In this document: positions 46,784 through 58,437 of the stretch, piece after piece
How positions within the stretch are numbered: the first letter of the stretch is position 1
How the letters are laid out: each line of letters begins with the position of its first letter
Assembly: GCA_009767595.1 (NCBI GenBank)
Contig: VSDK01028485.1
Location: 342,972 to 406,971, forward strand
Reading direction: 5' to 3'
Source of the DNA: Symbiodinium kawagutii
Taxonomy: Eukaryota; Sar; Dinophyceae; Suessiales; Symbiodiniaceae
DNA: 64,000 nt
Made by a program: the position numbers and the translations under genes
Notes under the pieces: model-generated
What the model was told of the DNA's origin: nothing
The model's input: only the letters and a program-made list of their open reading frames with translations
The model's database searches: none

Positions 46784-48274
46784 TTAATCAAGTAGGCGAA
46801 CAACTGCTTGATGACCATGAATGCCTGCCACCTGCAGAGGTTCGTTTCCAGTATGGTCCATTGCATCCGTGTCGGCGCCAGCTTCAACCAGCAAGCGGAC
46901 CACTTCTTGATGGCCTTGATGAGCGGCAAGATGCAGAGCCGCTTGTCCATTCTGGTCGGTCAAGTTCTTTTTTGCACCAGATACTATCAGCAAGCGAACA
47001 ACTTGAAGATGTCCCTGATGAGCGGCAAGATGCAGAGCCGTTTGTCCGTTCCTGTTAACCGAATCTTTGTCAGCACCAACTTCAATCAACAAGTCGACCA
47101 CTGCAAAATGGCCTTGATGAGCAGCAAAGTGCAGAGCCGCTTGTCCGTTCCTGTTCGCCAAATCCTTGTCAGCACCAGCTTCAATCAAAAAGCGGATCAC
47201 TTCGAGCGAATCTCTCCACGCTGCATGATGCAAAACCGTTTGTCCATACTTGTCCACCAGACTCTTTTCTGCCCCAGCTTCGATCAGCAAGCGAACAATT
47301 CTAAGATGTCCTTGACGAGCGGCAAGATGCAAAGGTGCCTTTCCAGTATGGTCCACTACATTCTTGTCGGCACCACCTTCAATCAGGAAGTGGACAACTT
47401 CAAGACGGCCTAAACAAGCTGCATGATGCAAAAGCGTTTGTCCACTCTTGTCGATCAGGTTTTTTCCTGCACCGGCTTCTATTAGGAAACTGAGCACTTC
47501 TTGATGGCCTTGATGAGCGGCAAGATGCAGAGCCGCTTGTCCATCCTTGTCGGTCAGATTTTTGTCAGCACCAGCTTCAGTCAGCAAGCGAACAACTTGA
47601 AGATGTCCCTGATGAGCGGCAATATGCAGAGCCGTTTGTCCAGTCTTGTCGGTCAGGTTTATTTTTGCACCGGCTTCTATCAGGAAACTGAGCACTTCGA
47701 GATGGCCTTGATGAGCGGCAAGATGCAGAGCCGCTTGTCCATCCTTGTCGGTCAGATTTTTGTCAGCACCAGCTTCAGTCAGCAAGCGAACAATCCCGAG
47801 ATAACCACAAAGAATTGCAAAATGCAATGGTGTGCACCCAAGACTGTCTTGTGCATCTTTTTCGGCACATGCCTCCAGCAAGAGTTGTACAGACTGAACA
47901 TGCCCATTTTGGGCTGCATGGTGCAAAGGTGTTGCACCTTTTTTGTCCGTCACGGTTGGGTTTCTTCGGCTCTCAAGCAACTTTTGGAGCTTCATTGAAT
48001 CGTTTGTCATGGCGGCCAATAACATCATTTGGTCGTGTTTCAAATCACGTGGCTTAAACTCCCGTACTATCAACAGGACCTTCACTGGGACTCTGAAAAT
48101 TTCATCATCCGGAATCTTGCAGGAACTGCTTTCCGATAGCAGCTTTTGTCTGCATCTGGAAACCCCAATCTTGGCCGCTAACAACTGCTTCACTTCTTTT
48201 GCTGATTTGCCCAGGAACTCATCGACTTGGAGCATGGCCAATGTCTCGCCAGACAGGGCTGAGCAAACCTCCAT
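46784..48274 (-). CDS. Ubiquitin-like/ankyrin-repeat protein
   Basis: Single-exon gene of 496 codons from an ATG. Residues 1-70 (MEVCSALSGETLAML to FRVPVKVLLIV) have a ubiquitin-like pattern. From about residue 113 eleven full 33-residue ankyrin repeats follow, of the type GQAALHLAAHQGHLEVLSFL. A twelfth begins GNEPLQVAGIHGHQAVVRLL and is cut off by TAA. Downstream the same frame stays open for 48 codons to 46637 and reads MDLLIQAGADMDLTTRNGEG, clearly ankyrin-like. The stop therefore probably shortened an older, longer protein or is bypassed. Repeats starting near 47503 and 47701 are almost identical over about 90 bp, a recent two-repeat duplication (198 bp). It is a protein-binding solenoid, and the partner cannot be told. 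The upstream region shows no recognisable spliced-leader remnant. The plus-strand frames are antisense. Confidence 0.88.
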   Translation of the reverse strand: MEVCSALSGETLAMLQVDEFLGKSAKEVKQLLAAKIGVSRCRQKLLSESSSCKIPDDEIFRVPVKVLLIVREFKPRDLKHDQMMLLAAMTNDSMKLQKLLESRRNPTVTDKKGATPLHHAAQNGHVQSVQLLLEACAEKDAQDSLGCTPLHFAILCGYLGIVRLLTEAGADKNLTDKDGQAALHLAAHQGHLEVLSFLIEAGAKINLTDKTGQTALHIAAHQGHLQVVRLLTEAGADKNLTDKDGQAALHLAAHQGHQEVLSFLIEAGAGKNLIDKSGQTLLHHAACLGRLEVVHFLIEGGADKNVVDHTGKAPLHLAARQGHLRIVRLLIEAGAEKSLVDKYGQTVLHHAAWRDSLEVIRFLIEAGADKDLANRNGQAALHFAAHQGHFAVVDLLIEVGADKDSVNRNGQTALHLAAHQGHLQVVRLLIVSGAKKNLTDQNGQAALHLAAHQGHQEVVRLLVEAGADTDAMDHTGNEPLQVAGIHGHQAVVRLLD

Positions 48275-48475
48275 GGCTGTATCACTCTATTGCCTGGGTC
48301 GATTTGAACGCCTGAGAAAGGCCGGAGGATAGGGGGGAGGATATGGGCGAACTGACCAACATCTATGGTTGGTGGTTTACTCATAATTCTTCATTGGCAG
48401 CGGTCAAGAATGGAGTTTTTGCGGTTCAAAATGATGTAATTGCTCTCCCATAATTGATCAAACATAGCCATCCTG

Positions 48476-48589
48476 GTCGGTGGCTTCAAGCCATCCCAAA
48501 AATATGCGCTTGTTTATCAACTAACCCAAACATTGGGGGAGAACAAATGTGAAACAAACTACCAACATCCACCAACTAGTAGCCTTGTT
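48476..48589. mobile_element. Family B element, diverged
   Basis: CTGGTCGGTGGCTTCAAGCC, CCCAAAAATATGCG, then GAACAAATGTGAAACAAACT and CCAACATCCACCAACTAGT. It is collinear with family B, although the ends are partly decayed. Confidence 0.5.
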
Positions 48590-48632
48590 TCACCATTGTC
48601 ATTGGTGATCTCTGATGATTTACCATTACACT

Positions 48633-48687
48633 CTGGTAAACAAACCTGGTTGCGTGGAAAATCCACCAATTTCTAGCTGGTTTACCC
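48633..48687. repeat. Family E short hairpin repeat
   Basis: CTGGTAAACAAACCTGG, GTGGAAAATCCACC, CTGGTTTACC. This is the second copy of the element at 42312-42364. The GTGGAAAATCCAC arm can pair with itself. Confidence 0.55.
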
Positions 48688-48699
48688 ATTGAAACTGGT

Positions 48700-49280
48700 G
48701 ATCTTTAGCTCGCCAAAGGACCCATGGCTAAATCCCAGTTCTAAACCCAGCTGCACATCCAAGTCATATACCAAATATTGGGGATAATACCAAATTATCC
48801 TTGAAGTCAAAGCCACATCATTGTTCGGTCAACTTCCCATCTACGACTAAGGAAACAAAATCGATTGAATGTGAATGACTGTACCGATTGACTATTCTGG
48901 GTTGACATCAGCCATCGCTACCGATAAGTCAGCTCTTCGCTGGGCATTGTAAATAATCAATCATATAACTGCTGCAGCGCTTGTCATGAACCGGGTTTTT
49001 GGGACATCTGAATTACACTTACCAACCATCGTCAACCTTTCAAAACCACCATAGAATTGATCATCAAAAAGCACGAGATCAGACAAGTTGTTCAATTCAC
49101 AATTGACATCAACTATTCTTCCGCCATCATGAACCACGACAAATCACGAAGGCAGTCAATCAAAAGTCCCCCGTTAAGTTGATCAACCACTCACCAACTA
49201 AAGCCCAAACTGCCAACAGCCCAATTAAACCTGGCAATGAAACCATCCAACCGACCATCAATCGACCTCCAAGCAACCAA
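48700..49280. other. Non-coding stretch
   Basis: No gene or full element copy was recognised. Confidence 0.5.
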
Positions 49281-49284
49281 TTCA

Positions 49285-49400
49285 CCACCACCGGCAACGC
49301 AGCCTGAATTTCTGCCAGCACCTGAGGCACTCCAAAGCACGGGCAGAGGCGACCCGGTGCTTGCTGCTGCTCATACTGGCTTGGGCATGTGCCAAGCCAT
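49285..49400. other. Exon-like GC-rich island, strand ambiguous
   Basis: The minus strand reads CFGVPQVLAEIQAALPVVVN in one frame and SSSKHRVASARALECLR up to CTCAG|GTGCTG in another. The plus strand reads QPEFLPAPEALQSTGRGDPV. Unassigned. Confidence 0.35.
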
Positions 49401-50029
49401 AGTGGTAACCCCAAAACCCATGGTTTCCATTCATAAAATGATCATTTTTTGGTGGCTTATACCTTATGGCTGGGTATTAAAATGGTCACCACATTCTAAC
49501 ACATGCTTATTAGTAGTGGCTGATACTATGGTTAACAAGGATTGATAACATGAGCCACTATGGGACGACAACTTCTTAATGGTACTTTCAACCACGGGTG
49601 GTGGTGAATACTAATCATTATGAGTCATGATATGACATGATGCTTACTGACAGTAAGCACACGTAATTAACTCTGAAACATCATTGAGTATCATTATGTA
49701 TCCACTCTTGACCCATGATGAATTGAATTTCCCCATCTTGCACCATGATTTACCACTGTTGGTGGATCCTTTCGCTGCTGAGTATTCACAACGAAAATTG
49801 ACACCAAACCAGAAATATGAGATATCAACCAACCAAACAACAAGCACAAATATTGGTGATATAGAGCATTTGATTATATGAACAGCAGCTGGCATTTGGA
49901 ACGGACAATGGGGCCATGATCCAAATCAATCAAGCCAAAAAGATCATGAACATACCAAAAAACAGCCCAAGAAAACCTTAACGAAACGAAAACCTGGATA
50001 CCAAAAAGTAAGCAAAATGTCAGCATTTG

Positions 50030-50220
50030 CTTGTCATGGCCAACAATCACCGGTGATCCGTGCCAGTTCCATGCTACCTGGTACTACGAACAGCAACCAC
50101 ATGATTCCTGGGGCGCTTCCAACCCCCGGCACCTCATGCATCATCTTCATGCGAAACGCCGGCATCATGTGCACTGGGTGCTTCCCTGGGCCCGTCGGAG
50201 ATGTTCGTGACGAGGTTGGC
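50030..50220. other. Exon-like GC-rich island, strand ambiguous
   Basis: At 190 bp it is one of the largest islands. Three readings are open: plus (NHMIPGALPTPGTSCIIFMR), plus in another frame (DPCQFHATWYYEQQPHDSWG), and minus (HMMPAFRMKMMHEVPGVGSA followed by IMWLLFVV). The minus reading has the most G/C at third positions. No family is recognised. Confidence 0.4.
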
Positions 50221-50279
50221 CGTGAAAGGTATCAACCAATGATACTAGGAATGGTTCAGAACCAGATTTAGCATATGAA

Positions 50280-51180
50280 TCACCAGTGTTGATGATATTT
50301 TGTACATGAAGTTTTTGAGCAAGATTAGTTTGTTAATTGTTACATGTATATATGTACAGTTAAACATGGTTTGCATTCATGATATTTCAACACTAATTAT
50401 AGTTTAGTTGCTAAACCTAAGAAAGATTGATATAATTTAGCATGGCGCTCTACCACGTTTTAACTTTGGAGAGTTTCTGGTAGTCTTATCTGGGGTTACT
50501 GGTAGCCTTAGTTGTTCATCACTGGAACCTTTTTCTTGGTCGACTGGAGCCTTATTTTTGGTCCACAGGAGCCGTCGGTAACTCAAAAAAGGCATCAGTA
50601 GGGAAAAAACTAGGCAGCAATAAGCCAGTAAATAAATAACCCAAAAACGTGATAGAGAACCATGCTAAGATATCATGATTTCATTGCTACTGCGTCATAT
50701 TCATGCAAATACTAAATGTAATGATTATTTGGCATGATCAACCATGACTAACAGTTGACCACTAGTAGTATGCAGTCACTACCCATACTGGCGGTCGGTA
50801 CAGAATAATTCATCACCATTACATCATGTAACAATAACAACATAGCAATATAATATGATATTCACAATACTGGTTACTAGCCAAAAAAGTAATTGATAAT
50901 TGTCAATCATGATGGCCCATGAGCACTCAACATGGATGGTTTGCATATTTTGCATATTGAGATCTTTAGGGAACCCCACCTCTGACGGACATCCCACGGA
51001 CTCTCATGCTCCTGCCCTTTTTTGAAAACATCGATATGTCAAAAACAAAAACTCCAAAATTACCTTCGACCTCGGGACCCCCCAACATACGTTTATATAT
51101 ATCAATAAAAACATATATAAATGTGAATAAACAAAATAAATATATCTCCTGCGATTATGTCCGCGCCAAAAAACAAAAAC
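50280..51180. other. AT-rich non-coding stretch
   Basis: No gene is seen. AT-only tracts lie near 51090-51150. Confidence 0.6.
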
Positions 51181-51221
51181 ACTAGTTTTACTACCATTTT
51201 GATTTCACAAATGCTGACCAG

Positions 51222-51297
51222 GGCACCGACCTCTCCATGCTGGATCCCCAACACAGATTTTTCACCAACTTCGTGATGCATGGCGACGAAAATGCAG
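51222..51297 (+). CDS. Candidate exon with strong GTGAGT donor
   Basis: On the plus strand, after GCTGACCAG, 76 bases read GTDLSMLDPQHRFFTNFVMH and GDENA and end AATGCAG|GTGAGT, the best donor match in the window. A minus reading (MHHEVGEKSVLGIQHGE) exists but lacks a good acceptor. No family is recognised. Confidence 0.45.
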
Positions 51298-51739
51298 GTG
51301 AGTTGCCGGTTTTTAGGTGGAGAATGCTTAAGTACTTTTACAGCGGCTAACTACTGATCAAGCATTATTTTCATCCAAAAAGTTGAGGTGATTCAAAACC
51401 TGATGCAGGACCTGATGGTTGGCATTCAGGCCTAAAATGAGTGTCCCCTACTTCATCGCACTTCTACCCATCTGATGCGCACTTCATACCCATGCCCATG
51501 TGGTTACCTTCCGGCGATGAAAATTGCTTGAATCATTCCTTCTATTGGGATCTGTTGGGACGGTCAAGATCTTTGTTGACAGCATTTCACTTCACGGCAG
51601 TTCCCCATCGTTTGCTATTTGCCTGCAATGCGCCGACAGCCGCGGCAATATCCAAAAATATCTTAGGATCATCGGGACATCGGGACCCATTTTCGTCCAT
51701 CGTTGCTACCTGCTTCTCATGATGAACCCAACCATCATT

Positions 51740-51900
51740 TCACCGTCAATGCGGCATCACTGATCCATCAATTAACCATTACTTCACCACCGGTCAACCA
51801 TAATTACTCACCATCAAGTAACCATTAGTTGACCATCAACATGAATCAACTGCTAATTAACCACTATAATTAACCATTACTCAAGCATCAGTTCACCATC
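51740..51900. other. ATTAACCATTACT-rich stretch
   Basis: CACCATCAAGTAACCATTAG-type words repeat on the plus strand. Non-coding. Confidence 0.5.
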
Positions 51901-51931
51901 AATGCCCCACCATCCACGCCATTGAAGTCAC

Positions 51932-51997
51932 CAGCGCAGTTTCACCCGCCAGGACACCACATGCTGACAGCAATGCCTTGCGAAAGGTGCCATGGTC
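51932..51997 (-). CDS. Candidate exon of 22 codons
   Basis: On the minus strand CACTGCAACAG precedes 66 bases in phase 0 reading DHGTFRKALLSACGVLAGET and AL, followed by GTGACT. Clean borders and an open frame only in this reading. It could follow the candidate exon at 52332-52445 in the same gene, since both are phase 0. Family unknown. Confidence 0.5.
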
Positions 51998-52331
51998 CTG
52001 TTGCAGTGATGCTGACCGTTGATGTTGAAAAACGGTCAAGCCGTGGTGAAGCATAATCTATGGTTGATAACCATATGGTGAATGAGTGACTTAGGGTGAC
52101 CATATGGTGAAAAACAGTCACTTATCAACCATAATGAAAGCGCTGAATTTATGGTTGATAGGTGACTTGGGGTGGATTAATGATACATGATTAGTTCATG
52201 TTTGATCAAAGATCAATTCATGGTTCACAAGTGGTGAATCAAGAATGGTTGGCATGCTGCTTAAGACATTTCTCCGCGATGCTGATGGATAAGCCTCCCA
52301 TAGTAGAGCTAATCAAATTCCTCCACGGAAC

Positions 52332-52445
52332 CTGAAGATGAGCAGCCGGCCTGCTGTGCTCAGGTCTGGGTTTCAATGTGTTGCTGGGACTGGTTTGGAC
52401 CCCCACTGATTTTCCGCCAACGAACATCCTCCTCGCCTTGAAAAC
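52332..52445 (-). CDS. Candidate exon of 38 codons with polypyrimidine acceptor
   Basis: On the minus strand ACTCCTTCCTTTCAG, a textbook acceptor, precedes 114 bases that stay open only in phase 0 (RRMFVGGKSVGVQTSPSN through PEHSRPAAHLQ). They end CTTCAG|GTTCCG. A shorter alternative frame (GEEDVRWRKISGGPNQSQQH) would need an earlier donor. Likely in the same gene as 51932-51997. Family unknown. Confidence 0.5.
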
Positions 52446-52449
52446 CTGA

Positions 52450-53830
52450 AAGGAAGGAGTCAGGGATCAATGAATCAATGAACCAAGGTATCATGTAACA
52501 AATCATTATGGAATATATAGATACATCGTTAACTATGATCGTTACTGTAAAGCAACGAAGGTACACAATTACAAGCAACATTCTGGTCACCGGGCTAGCG
52601 AGAAGTTCCGCTGAAATATGTGGCCCTGCACTACAACCATGCACTCATCCACACGAACTTTCCGTGCAACCCTCATGTTCATAGACACGAACTAGCTATG
52701 GTAGTATCACCATCAGCCATCCAGACTTGGCCCTTGAAAGCAGCCGCACCAACCAACCCGGCTGCAGGAATATCAACTAAAGGGTAGGCTGTCAATCAGC
52801 ATCAGTAAACTGCTGGTGAACCTTTGTTAAGAAAAAACACGGTTTTTGGTTCTTTGCCGGTATGAGAGGTCATCTCAAGCAAGTAAACCAATTATTACCC
52901 GACCGGCTATCCTAGTTAAGTCGTAGTCGAGCACCAGCATCCATCAGTAGGGGCCATGATCACTTGCTCAACCATGGCCATCGCCCGTAGCCATGATGAC
53001 CCCCACGCAGCTTCCAGCAGAAAATGGCACCTGACCGCCATCACCCTGGACTTTTCGCAAGGTGATGAACCTGGAACAGGTCAGCCCTAAGACCATTCCA
53101 AGGACCTCGAAATGGTAAGGAAATATATTTGGATGGAGATGGACACTAGTGAAATAGGGAGGAAAAAACATTACTATAGACCATAGTTTCTTCCCTTTGA
53201 CCAGTCTAGGAGTGAGAATAGTTCCTAAATATAACAATAAATAATGAATGATAATAGCACATCATGGTGAATAACAAACAGTATCGTGAATGACAGTATA
53301 TTCTTCAGGATAACTCATGCACTTCATGAACTCACAAGCCCAATCATCAGTCTGAAGCATCGTGAAGCACTGCAAACCCTGATCAACCTCATTGATTGCT
53401 CGTTCGTAAGAGTATCACAAACCCTTTTGACCATCAACACGCATATGTTCAACCATGACCGACCCAATTATCAACCGTTTATACAATCATCATGTTTTTT
53501 CAGCCAATGGTTGATTAGCGGTCATTGACAATGGTAAATGGTACGTATTGATGAGAATTCATTACAGAATACTGGTTGATACTAGTAGGGGCAACCATGA
53601 GAATATCTAAATCAACCTACTCATAAATCAACCAGTATTCTGGAATATCTAAATAAACCTTCCCAACCCAACTATCAACCTTCATAAGCCCATCAGAAGC
53701 CATCATGAACTGGTTAACCCTACTATCATGAACTAGTTAAACTCATCTAAGAATAGTCAACCCAACTATCAACCTTCATCAGCTATCACTAGATATCAGC
53801 CATCACTAGCCATCATAAGCCACCATTGAT
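52450..53830. other. Mostly non-coding stretch
   Basis: One GC-richer patch near 52985-53060 reads open on the minus strand but could not be bounded. The rest is AT-rich with AACCATCA words. Confidence 0.4.
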
Positions 53831-53834
53831 GGGT

Positions 53835-53960
53835 TGTTCAAACCGACGTCCGTCCGCCACGAATTCCCACCTGGCCGGGTTCTTACCGGCCTGGGCCACG
53901 CAGCCGATGGGTTGCAGGTACCCACCCGGTTGACAAGACACGTCGAGATGTGCCAAGGGG
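53835..53960. other. Exon-like GC-rich island
   Basis: The plus strand reads RHEFPPGRVLTGLGHAADGL and QVPTRLTRHVEMCQGEG. A second frame (HLAGFLPAWATQPMGCRYPP) is also open. It is followed by an AT-only tract at 53985-54055. Unassigned. Confidence 0.35.
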
Positions 53961-54559
53961 AAGGAAACAAGTACGTACCATATCTACTATATATATATAT
54001 ATATATATATTCATTTATTTAAATATACATGTATATGTAAATAAATATCCATATATCAAGAATTATGAACCACCAAGTATTGATGAACCCAATGATGATT
54101 GGTAACAGTGAATGTTAGGAACCATAGAATGGAAAAAAGATAGCAGTTACAGTTACATGTTCACTGCAGCTACGGCTCGCTGTATTCGTTTGGTCATTCG
54201 CAGCGACCAAGAACCACCCAGGGCCCACCCGGGTCTCCCACGAGATTCGTGCCCCCAGGCATAGCTGGCAATGTTCTGTGGGTTCAACGTCAGAGGCTCG
54301 GAATCTTTGACCCTATCGTTGGGTTTGCAAATCTTTTCTAGCAATGGCTGCTCATAGTTAGTACTGCTCAGTAAAACAAAATGGTTAGTCAAACAAATTG
54401 ACTGGTCCGCAGTAGTTGTTGATCAATCAAGACTTTTGGTTGATCATTCATCACATTTTTGAAAAGCTACAGTAAACAAGCATTGTCAAAGTCAGATCCA
54501 CAAAAAAAAATCCATTTTTGATTACACCAGCATAGACCCCAGATAGCTGGCGCATTGCG

Positions 54560-55030
54560 CACAAGGATTAAACAAAGGAAAGACAAAGGGGAGACAAAGG
54601 GGAGACAAAGGCGACACAAAGGAAGACAAGCATGAGCAGCGGCAGAGCAGCGGCAAACAAAGCGCCAATCCAGAGCCACCAGGGAGGCAAAGGAAAGACA
54701 AAGGGGAGACAAAGGCGAGATAAAGGGAGACAAGCATGAGCAGCGGCAAAGCAGCGGCAAACAAAGCCCCGATCCAGAGCCACAAGGGAGACAAAGGGGA
54801 GACAAAGGAGAACAAAGAGGAGAAAAAGGGGAGACAAAAGAGAGACAAAGGGGAGACAAAGGGGAGACAAAGGCGAGACAAAGGGGAGACAAAGGGAGAC
54901 AACCATAAGCAGCGGCAGAGCAGCGGCAAACAAAGCGCCGATCCAGAGCCACAAGGGAGACGAAGGAAATACAAAGGGGAGACAAAGGGAAAACAAGCAT
55001 GAGCAGGGGCAGAGCAGCGGCAAAAAAAAG
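54560..55030. repeat. GGGGAGACAAAG minisatellite with interspersed 50-bp unit
   Basis: Runs of the 12-bp unit GGGGAGACAAAG (variants GCGAG, GGAAAG) alternate with four copies of a 50-55 bp block (GCATGAGCAGCGGC, GCAGCGGCAAACAAAGC, CGATCCAGAGCCAC) at about 54629, 54732, 54902 and 54989. The plus strand is almost pure purine plus C. All three minus-strand frames stay open for 160-180 codons (SPLCLPFVSPLS) because the repeat lacks stop triplets. This is an artefact. Confidence 0.85.
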
Positions 55031-55254
55031 CGCCGATTCGAGGCCCTACCATAGAGAAGCAAGAACCCCTTATAGCTTGTCAGCTATCTGGGGAAAAACA
55101 AATTTAGGTCTAATATGTCTGTGTGTGTATGTGTTAGAAATATAAATACATTAGACATGTATGTATGTATATATAATATACATTAGACCACACATACAGA
55201 TCACACATGGTTGTTATGCTTGCCTTATGATTACAGATCCTTTATCAACCATGA

Positions 55255-55372
55255 AATCTGCCCCGATCCCCGCTGGGATGCCCTCACCAGGGCATAGAGG
55301 TGCCCAAAGCCGAAATCCGAGTCCTTAGAAGGCCAGGGCAATTCGCACCAGCGGCGCTACCACGAGCACCTG
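55255..55372. other. Exon-like GC-rich island, strand ambiguous
   Basis: Plus: CTCACCAG, then GIEVPKAEIRVLRRPGQFAP and AALPRAP, then GTGAGC. Minus: CTCACAG, then RGSAAGANCPGLLRTRISAL and GTSMPW, then GTGAGG. Both strands have an AG and a GT in the right places, so the choice needs transcript data. Confidence 0.4.
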
Positions 55373-55379
55373 TGAGCAT

Positions 55380-55980
55380 GGTTCATGATGCTTGTGAATG
55401 GTGGATAGTTGATCAACTAAGCATCATGAACCGTTCATAGTTTCAATTCATTGAAAAAATATCCCAATGAGTTTTAGTTCATTCTTGATGAACTAAGATA
55501 ATTAAGCAGAATGTTCGATCATGGCTACACTTGCTTGCAATGATGGTCACCAAGAGCAATGATCAGGGTTCATAATGGTGAGTAATGGTTGCGATCTCCA
55601 TTTGGCTGGTGATGGTTGGACATGCTTGTTACTGATTGATCCCAGAACCACCCTTATGTCGGAAGCACCCCTGATCCTCTTGGTTTTGTAGGGAATTACA
55701 TTAAGACTTTTTGGGGGCGAGGGAAAGGGGGCGAGGGCAATGGTTTGAAAAAAACAACCATGCCAACAATGTATAAGGATCCATCCATGGCAATTTGTAG
55801 AACAGCTAAACCAGTGACGCCCATTCAATTAAGTGCCAAATGACCATCACTTTCCTCTAACTAGACATAATTGAACATGAACTAAACTTGAATCATTGAC
55901 CACTAACATCTGCTAACCATTTATCAATCGTCAATTCAGCACTGATTAAGGCTGGTGTTGCTAAGTGCTCATGTTCTAGC
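55380..55980. other. Non-coding stretch
   Basis: AT-rich DNA with ATGGTTGA-type words. No gene is seen. Confidence 0.5.
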
Positions 55981-55995
55981 TTGTTCCTGCTTCAG

Positions 55996-56243
55996 CGTTG
56001 GCCCTTCGCTATGCTTTCAGCAACAGATCCGGGGGCGGGATTGCAGTCCTAATCACCACCCAATGCGCGGTCACCCTTGACTTTTTTGCCAGGAAAACAC
56101 TGCCAAAAGCAGGGTACAAGCATCCTGACCATGCCGTTTCAGCTACGTGGGATCATCATGCTATTGAGGATACACCATTGGCCCGAACGTCGTCATGGGA
56201 TCTTTCACTGATTTATGTCAAGACCAGACAACCAGCGGTATAG
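55996..56243 (+). other. Exon-like open frame
   Basis: After CCTGCTTCAG the plus strand reads ALRYAFSNRSGGGIAVLITT and QCAVTLDFFARKTLPKAG in an 80-codon open frame. The composition is that of ordinary protein. No ATG is available, so it would be an internal exon. Family unknown. Confidence 0.4.
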
Positions 56244-56734
56244 CAAATATCTTGATATGGTCACAAGAAACTGATGACTCCAATGATAACACGTGTTTTG
56301 CATGGTTGATGCAGACGATCATGGGAATGTAGCCAGCAAACGCAAACAGTGATATGCCTAGAAACAACAATGATATTCAACAGTTGTTAGTTGTTTGTTT
56401 CTGATAGGGCTACAAGATGCTACTAAATTGGTTTATTAAAACACCATTTTACCTACATTGGCCATAAATCAGCATACTATCACAGTTCCAGATACCTAGG
56501 CACCCCTGGTACAAGTAGTTCCCGCACGAGGCGGAGGCGGAAGTTTCCAAAACTTATAAGTGCATATAGAAAAAAAACATTTGAGCCTATAGAATGGCGG
56601 TCAAAACATCACGAGCGCGCAACTTGTCTGGAGAATGATCTTGTGTTGCGGTTTTTGACAAGGCAATGCATGTCCTGGGTCACGAAACAAATCAAACTGT
56701 TTCTTGGGTCTGGAAACAGAATGACTTTGTGATG

Positions 56735-56736
<2 letters not shown>

Positions 56737-56806
<70 letters not shown>
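56737..56806. repeat. (ACA)n triplet tract
   Basis: About 23 ACA triplets with one CGA interruption. It gives poly-Thr on the plus strand and poly-Val or poly-Leu on the minus strand. It lies just left of the first copy of the 265-bp repeat. Confidence 0.9.
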
Positions 56807-56824
56807 GAAACAACATCAGCAGCT

Positions 56825-58437
56825 AGAGACGTGCAGAAGTCGATTTTTTGGCAACAGTCATAGGAAACACTCCGAACCAAATCCGAACCAAATCCGAACT
56901 AAACCGAGACCGTCTGGGACCCGTCCGTTCGACAAGGCTAGTTTCCCGATCAAGTCGACAACGTTTTTCACGAAAAAACCCATGGTTTCGTGACAAATCC
57001 AATGATCAAAAACGCATTTCGTGCGAGACTTCCTCCATGTTTTGAACTTCCAAGATCATCGACATGCTGAAAGTACCACACCTGTCACACAAAGTCAAGA
57101 TCCAAGTCATCTGCGAGATGAGCTGAAACAGCCCTGACAGTGCGGAGAGCGATCCATGAGCAGCTCCATGTGCACCAAATGCCACGCCTGCCACGCAAAG
57201 TCAAGATCCAAATCATGTGCAGATTGACTTGAAACAGCCCTGACAGTGCGGAGAGCGATCCCAGAGGAGCTCCATGTGCACCAAATGCCACGCCTGCCAC
57301 ACAAAGTCAACATAGAGACGTGCAGAAGTCGATTTTTTGGCAACAGTCATAGGAAACACTCCGAACCAAATCCGAACTAAACCGAGACCGTCTGGGACCC
57401 GTCCGTTCGACAAGGCTAGTTTCCCGATCAAGTCGACAACGTTTTTCACGAAAAAACCCATGGTTTCGTGACAAATCCAATGATCAAAAACGCATTTCGT
57501 GCGAGACTTCCTCCATGTTTTGAACTTCAAACATCATCGACTTCTCAAAGTACCACACCTGTCACACAAAGTCAAGATCCAAGTCATCTGCAAGATGAGT
57601 TGAAACAGCCCTGACAGTGCGGAGAGCGATCCCAAAGGAACTCCAATCGCGCGAAATGCCACGCCTGTCACGCAAAGTCAAGATCCAAGACTTCTCCAAG
57701 ATCAATTGAAACAGCCCTGACAGTGCGGAATGCGATCCCAGAGGAGCTCCATGTGTACCAAATGCCACGCCTGTCACGCAAAGTCAAGATCCAAGACCTC
57801 TCCAAGATCAGTTGAAACAGCCCTGACAGTGCGGAGAGCGATCCCAGAGGAGCTCCATGTGCACCAAATGCCACGCCTGCCACGCAAAGTCAAGATCCAA
57901 GTCATCTGCGAGATGAGCTGAAACAGCCCTGACAGTGCGGAGAGCGATCCATGAGCAGCTCCATGTGCACCAAATGCCACGCCTGCCACGCAAAGTCAAG
58001 ATCCAAATCATGTGCAGATTGACTTGAAACAGCCCTGACAGTGCGGAGAGCGATCCCAGAGGAGCTCCATGTGCACCAAATGCCACGCCTGCCACACAAA
58101 GTCAACATAGAGACGTGCAGAAGTCGATTTTTTGGCAACAGTCATAGGAAACACTCCGAACCAAATCCGAACTAAACCGAGACCGTCTGGGACCCGTCCG
58201 TTCGACAAGGCTAGTTTCCCGATCAAGTCGACAACGTTTTTCACGAAAAAACCCATGGTTTCGTGACAAATCCAATGATCAAAAACGCATTTCGTGCGAG
58301 ACTTCCTCCATGTTTTGAACTTCCAAGATCATCGACATGCTGAAAGTACCACACCTGTCACACAAAGTCAAGATCCAAGTCATCTGCAAGATGAGTTGAA
58401 ACAGCCCTGACAGTGCGGAGAGCGTCACGCAAAGTCA
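56825..58437. repeat. Nested 106-bp and 265-bp satellite array
   Basis: AAAGTCAAG falls at 57091, 57197, 57303, 57568, 57674, 57780, 57886, 57992, 58098 and 58364: a 106-bp period interrupted twice by a 265/266-bp block. That block starts AGAGACGTGCAGAAGTCG (57314 and 58109), and a first copy begins at 56825. The last 106-bp unit is cut to 67 bp and fuses into the 16-bp array. The minus-strand frames (AFGAHGAPLGSLSALSGLF) rotate with the 106-bp period and are not proteins. Confidence 0.9.

Noticed and set aside
46808..48332. Plus-strand frames over the ankyrin gene (MSGKMQSRLSILVGQIF type)
   Set aside because: Antisense of ankyrin repeats.
54467..55062. Three overlapping minus-strand frames of 164-177 codons rich in Leu, Pro, Ser and Cys
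   Set aside because: All three frames are open at once because the 12-bp purine repeat has no stop triplets. This is not evidence of a gene.
57006..58256. Family of similar minus-strand frames (AFGAHGAPLGSLSALSGLF)
   Set aside because: The 106-bp period rotates the reading frame each unit. The frames break where the period breaks, so they follow the satellite and do not form a protein.
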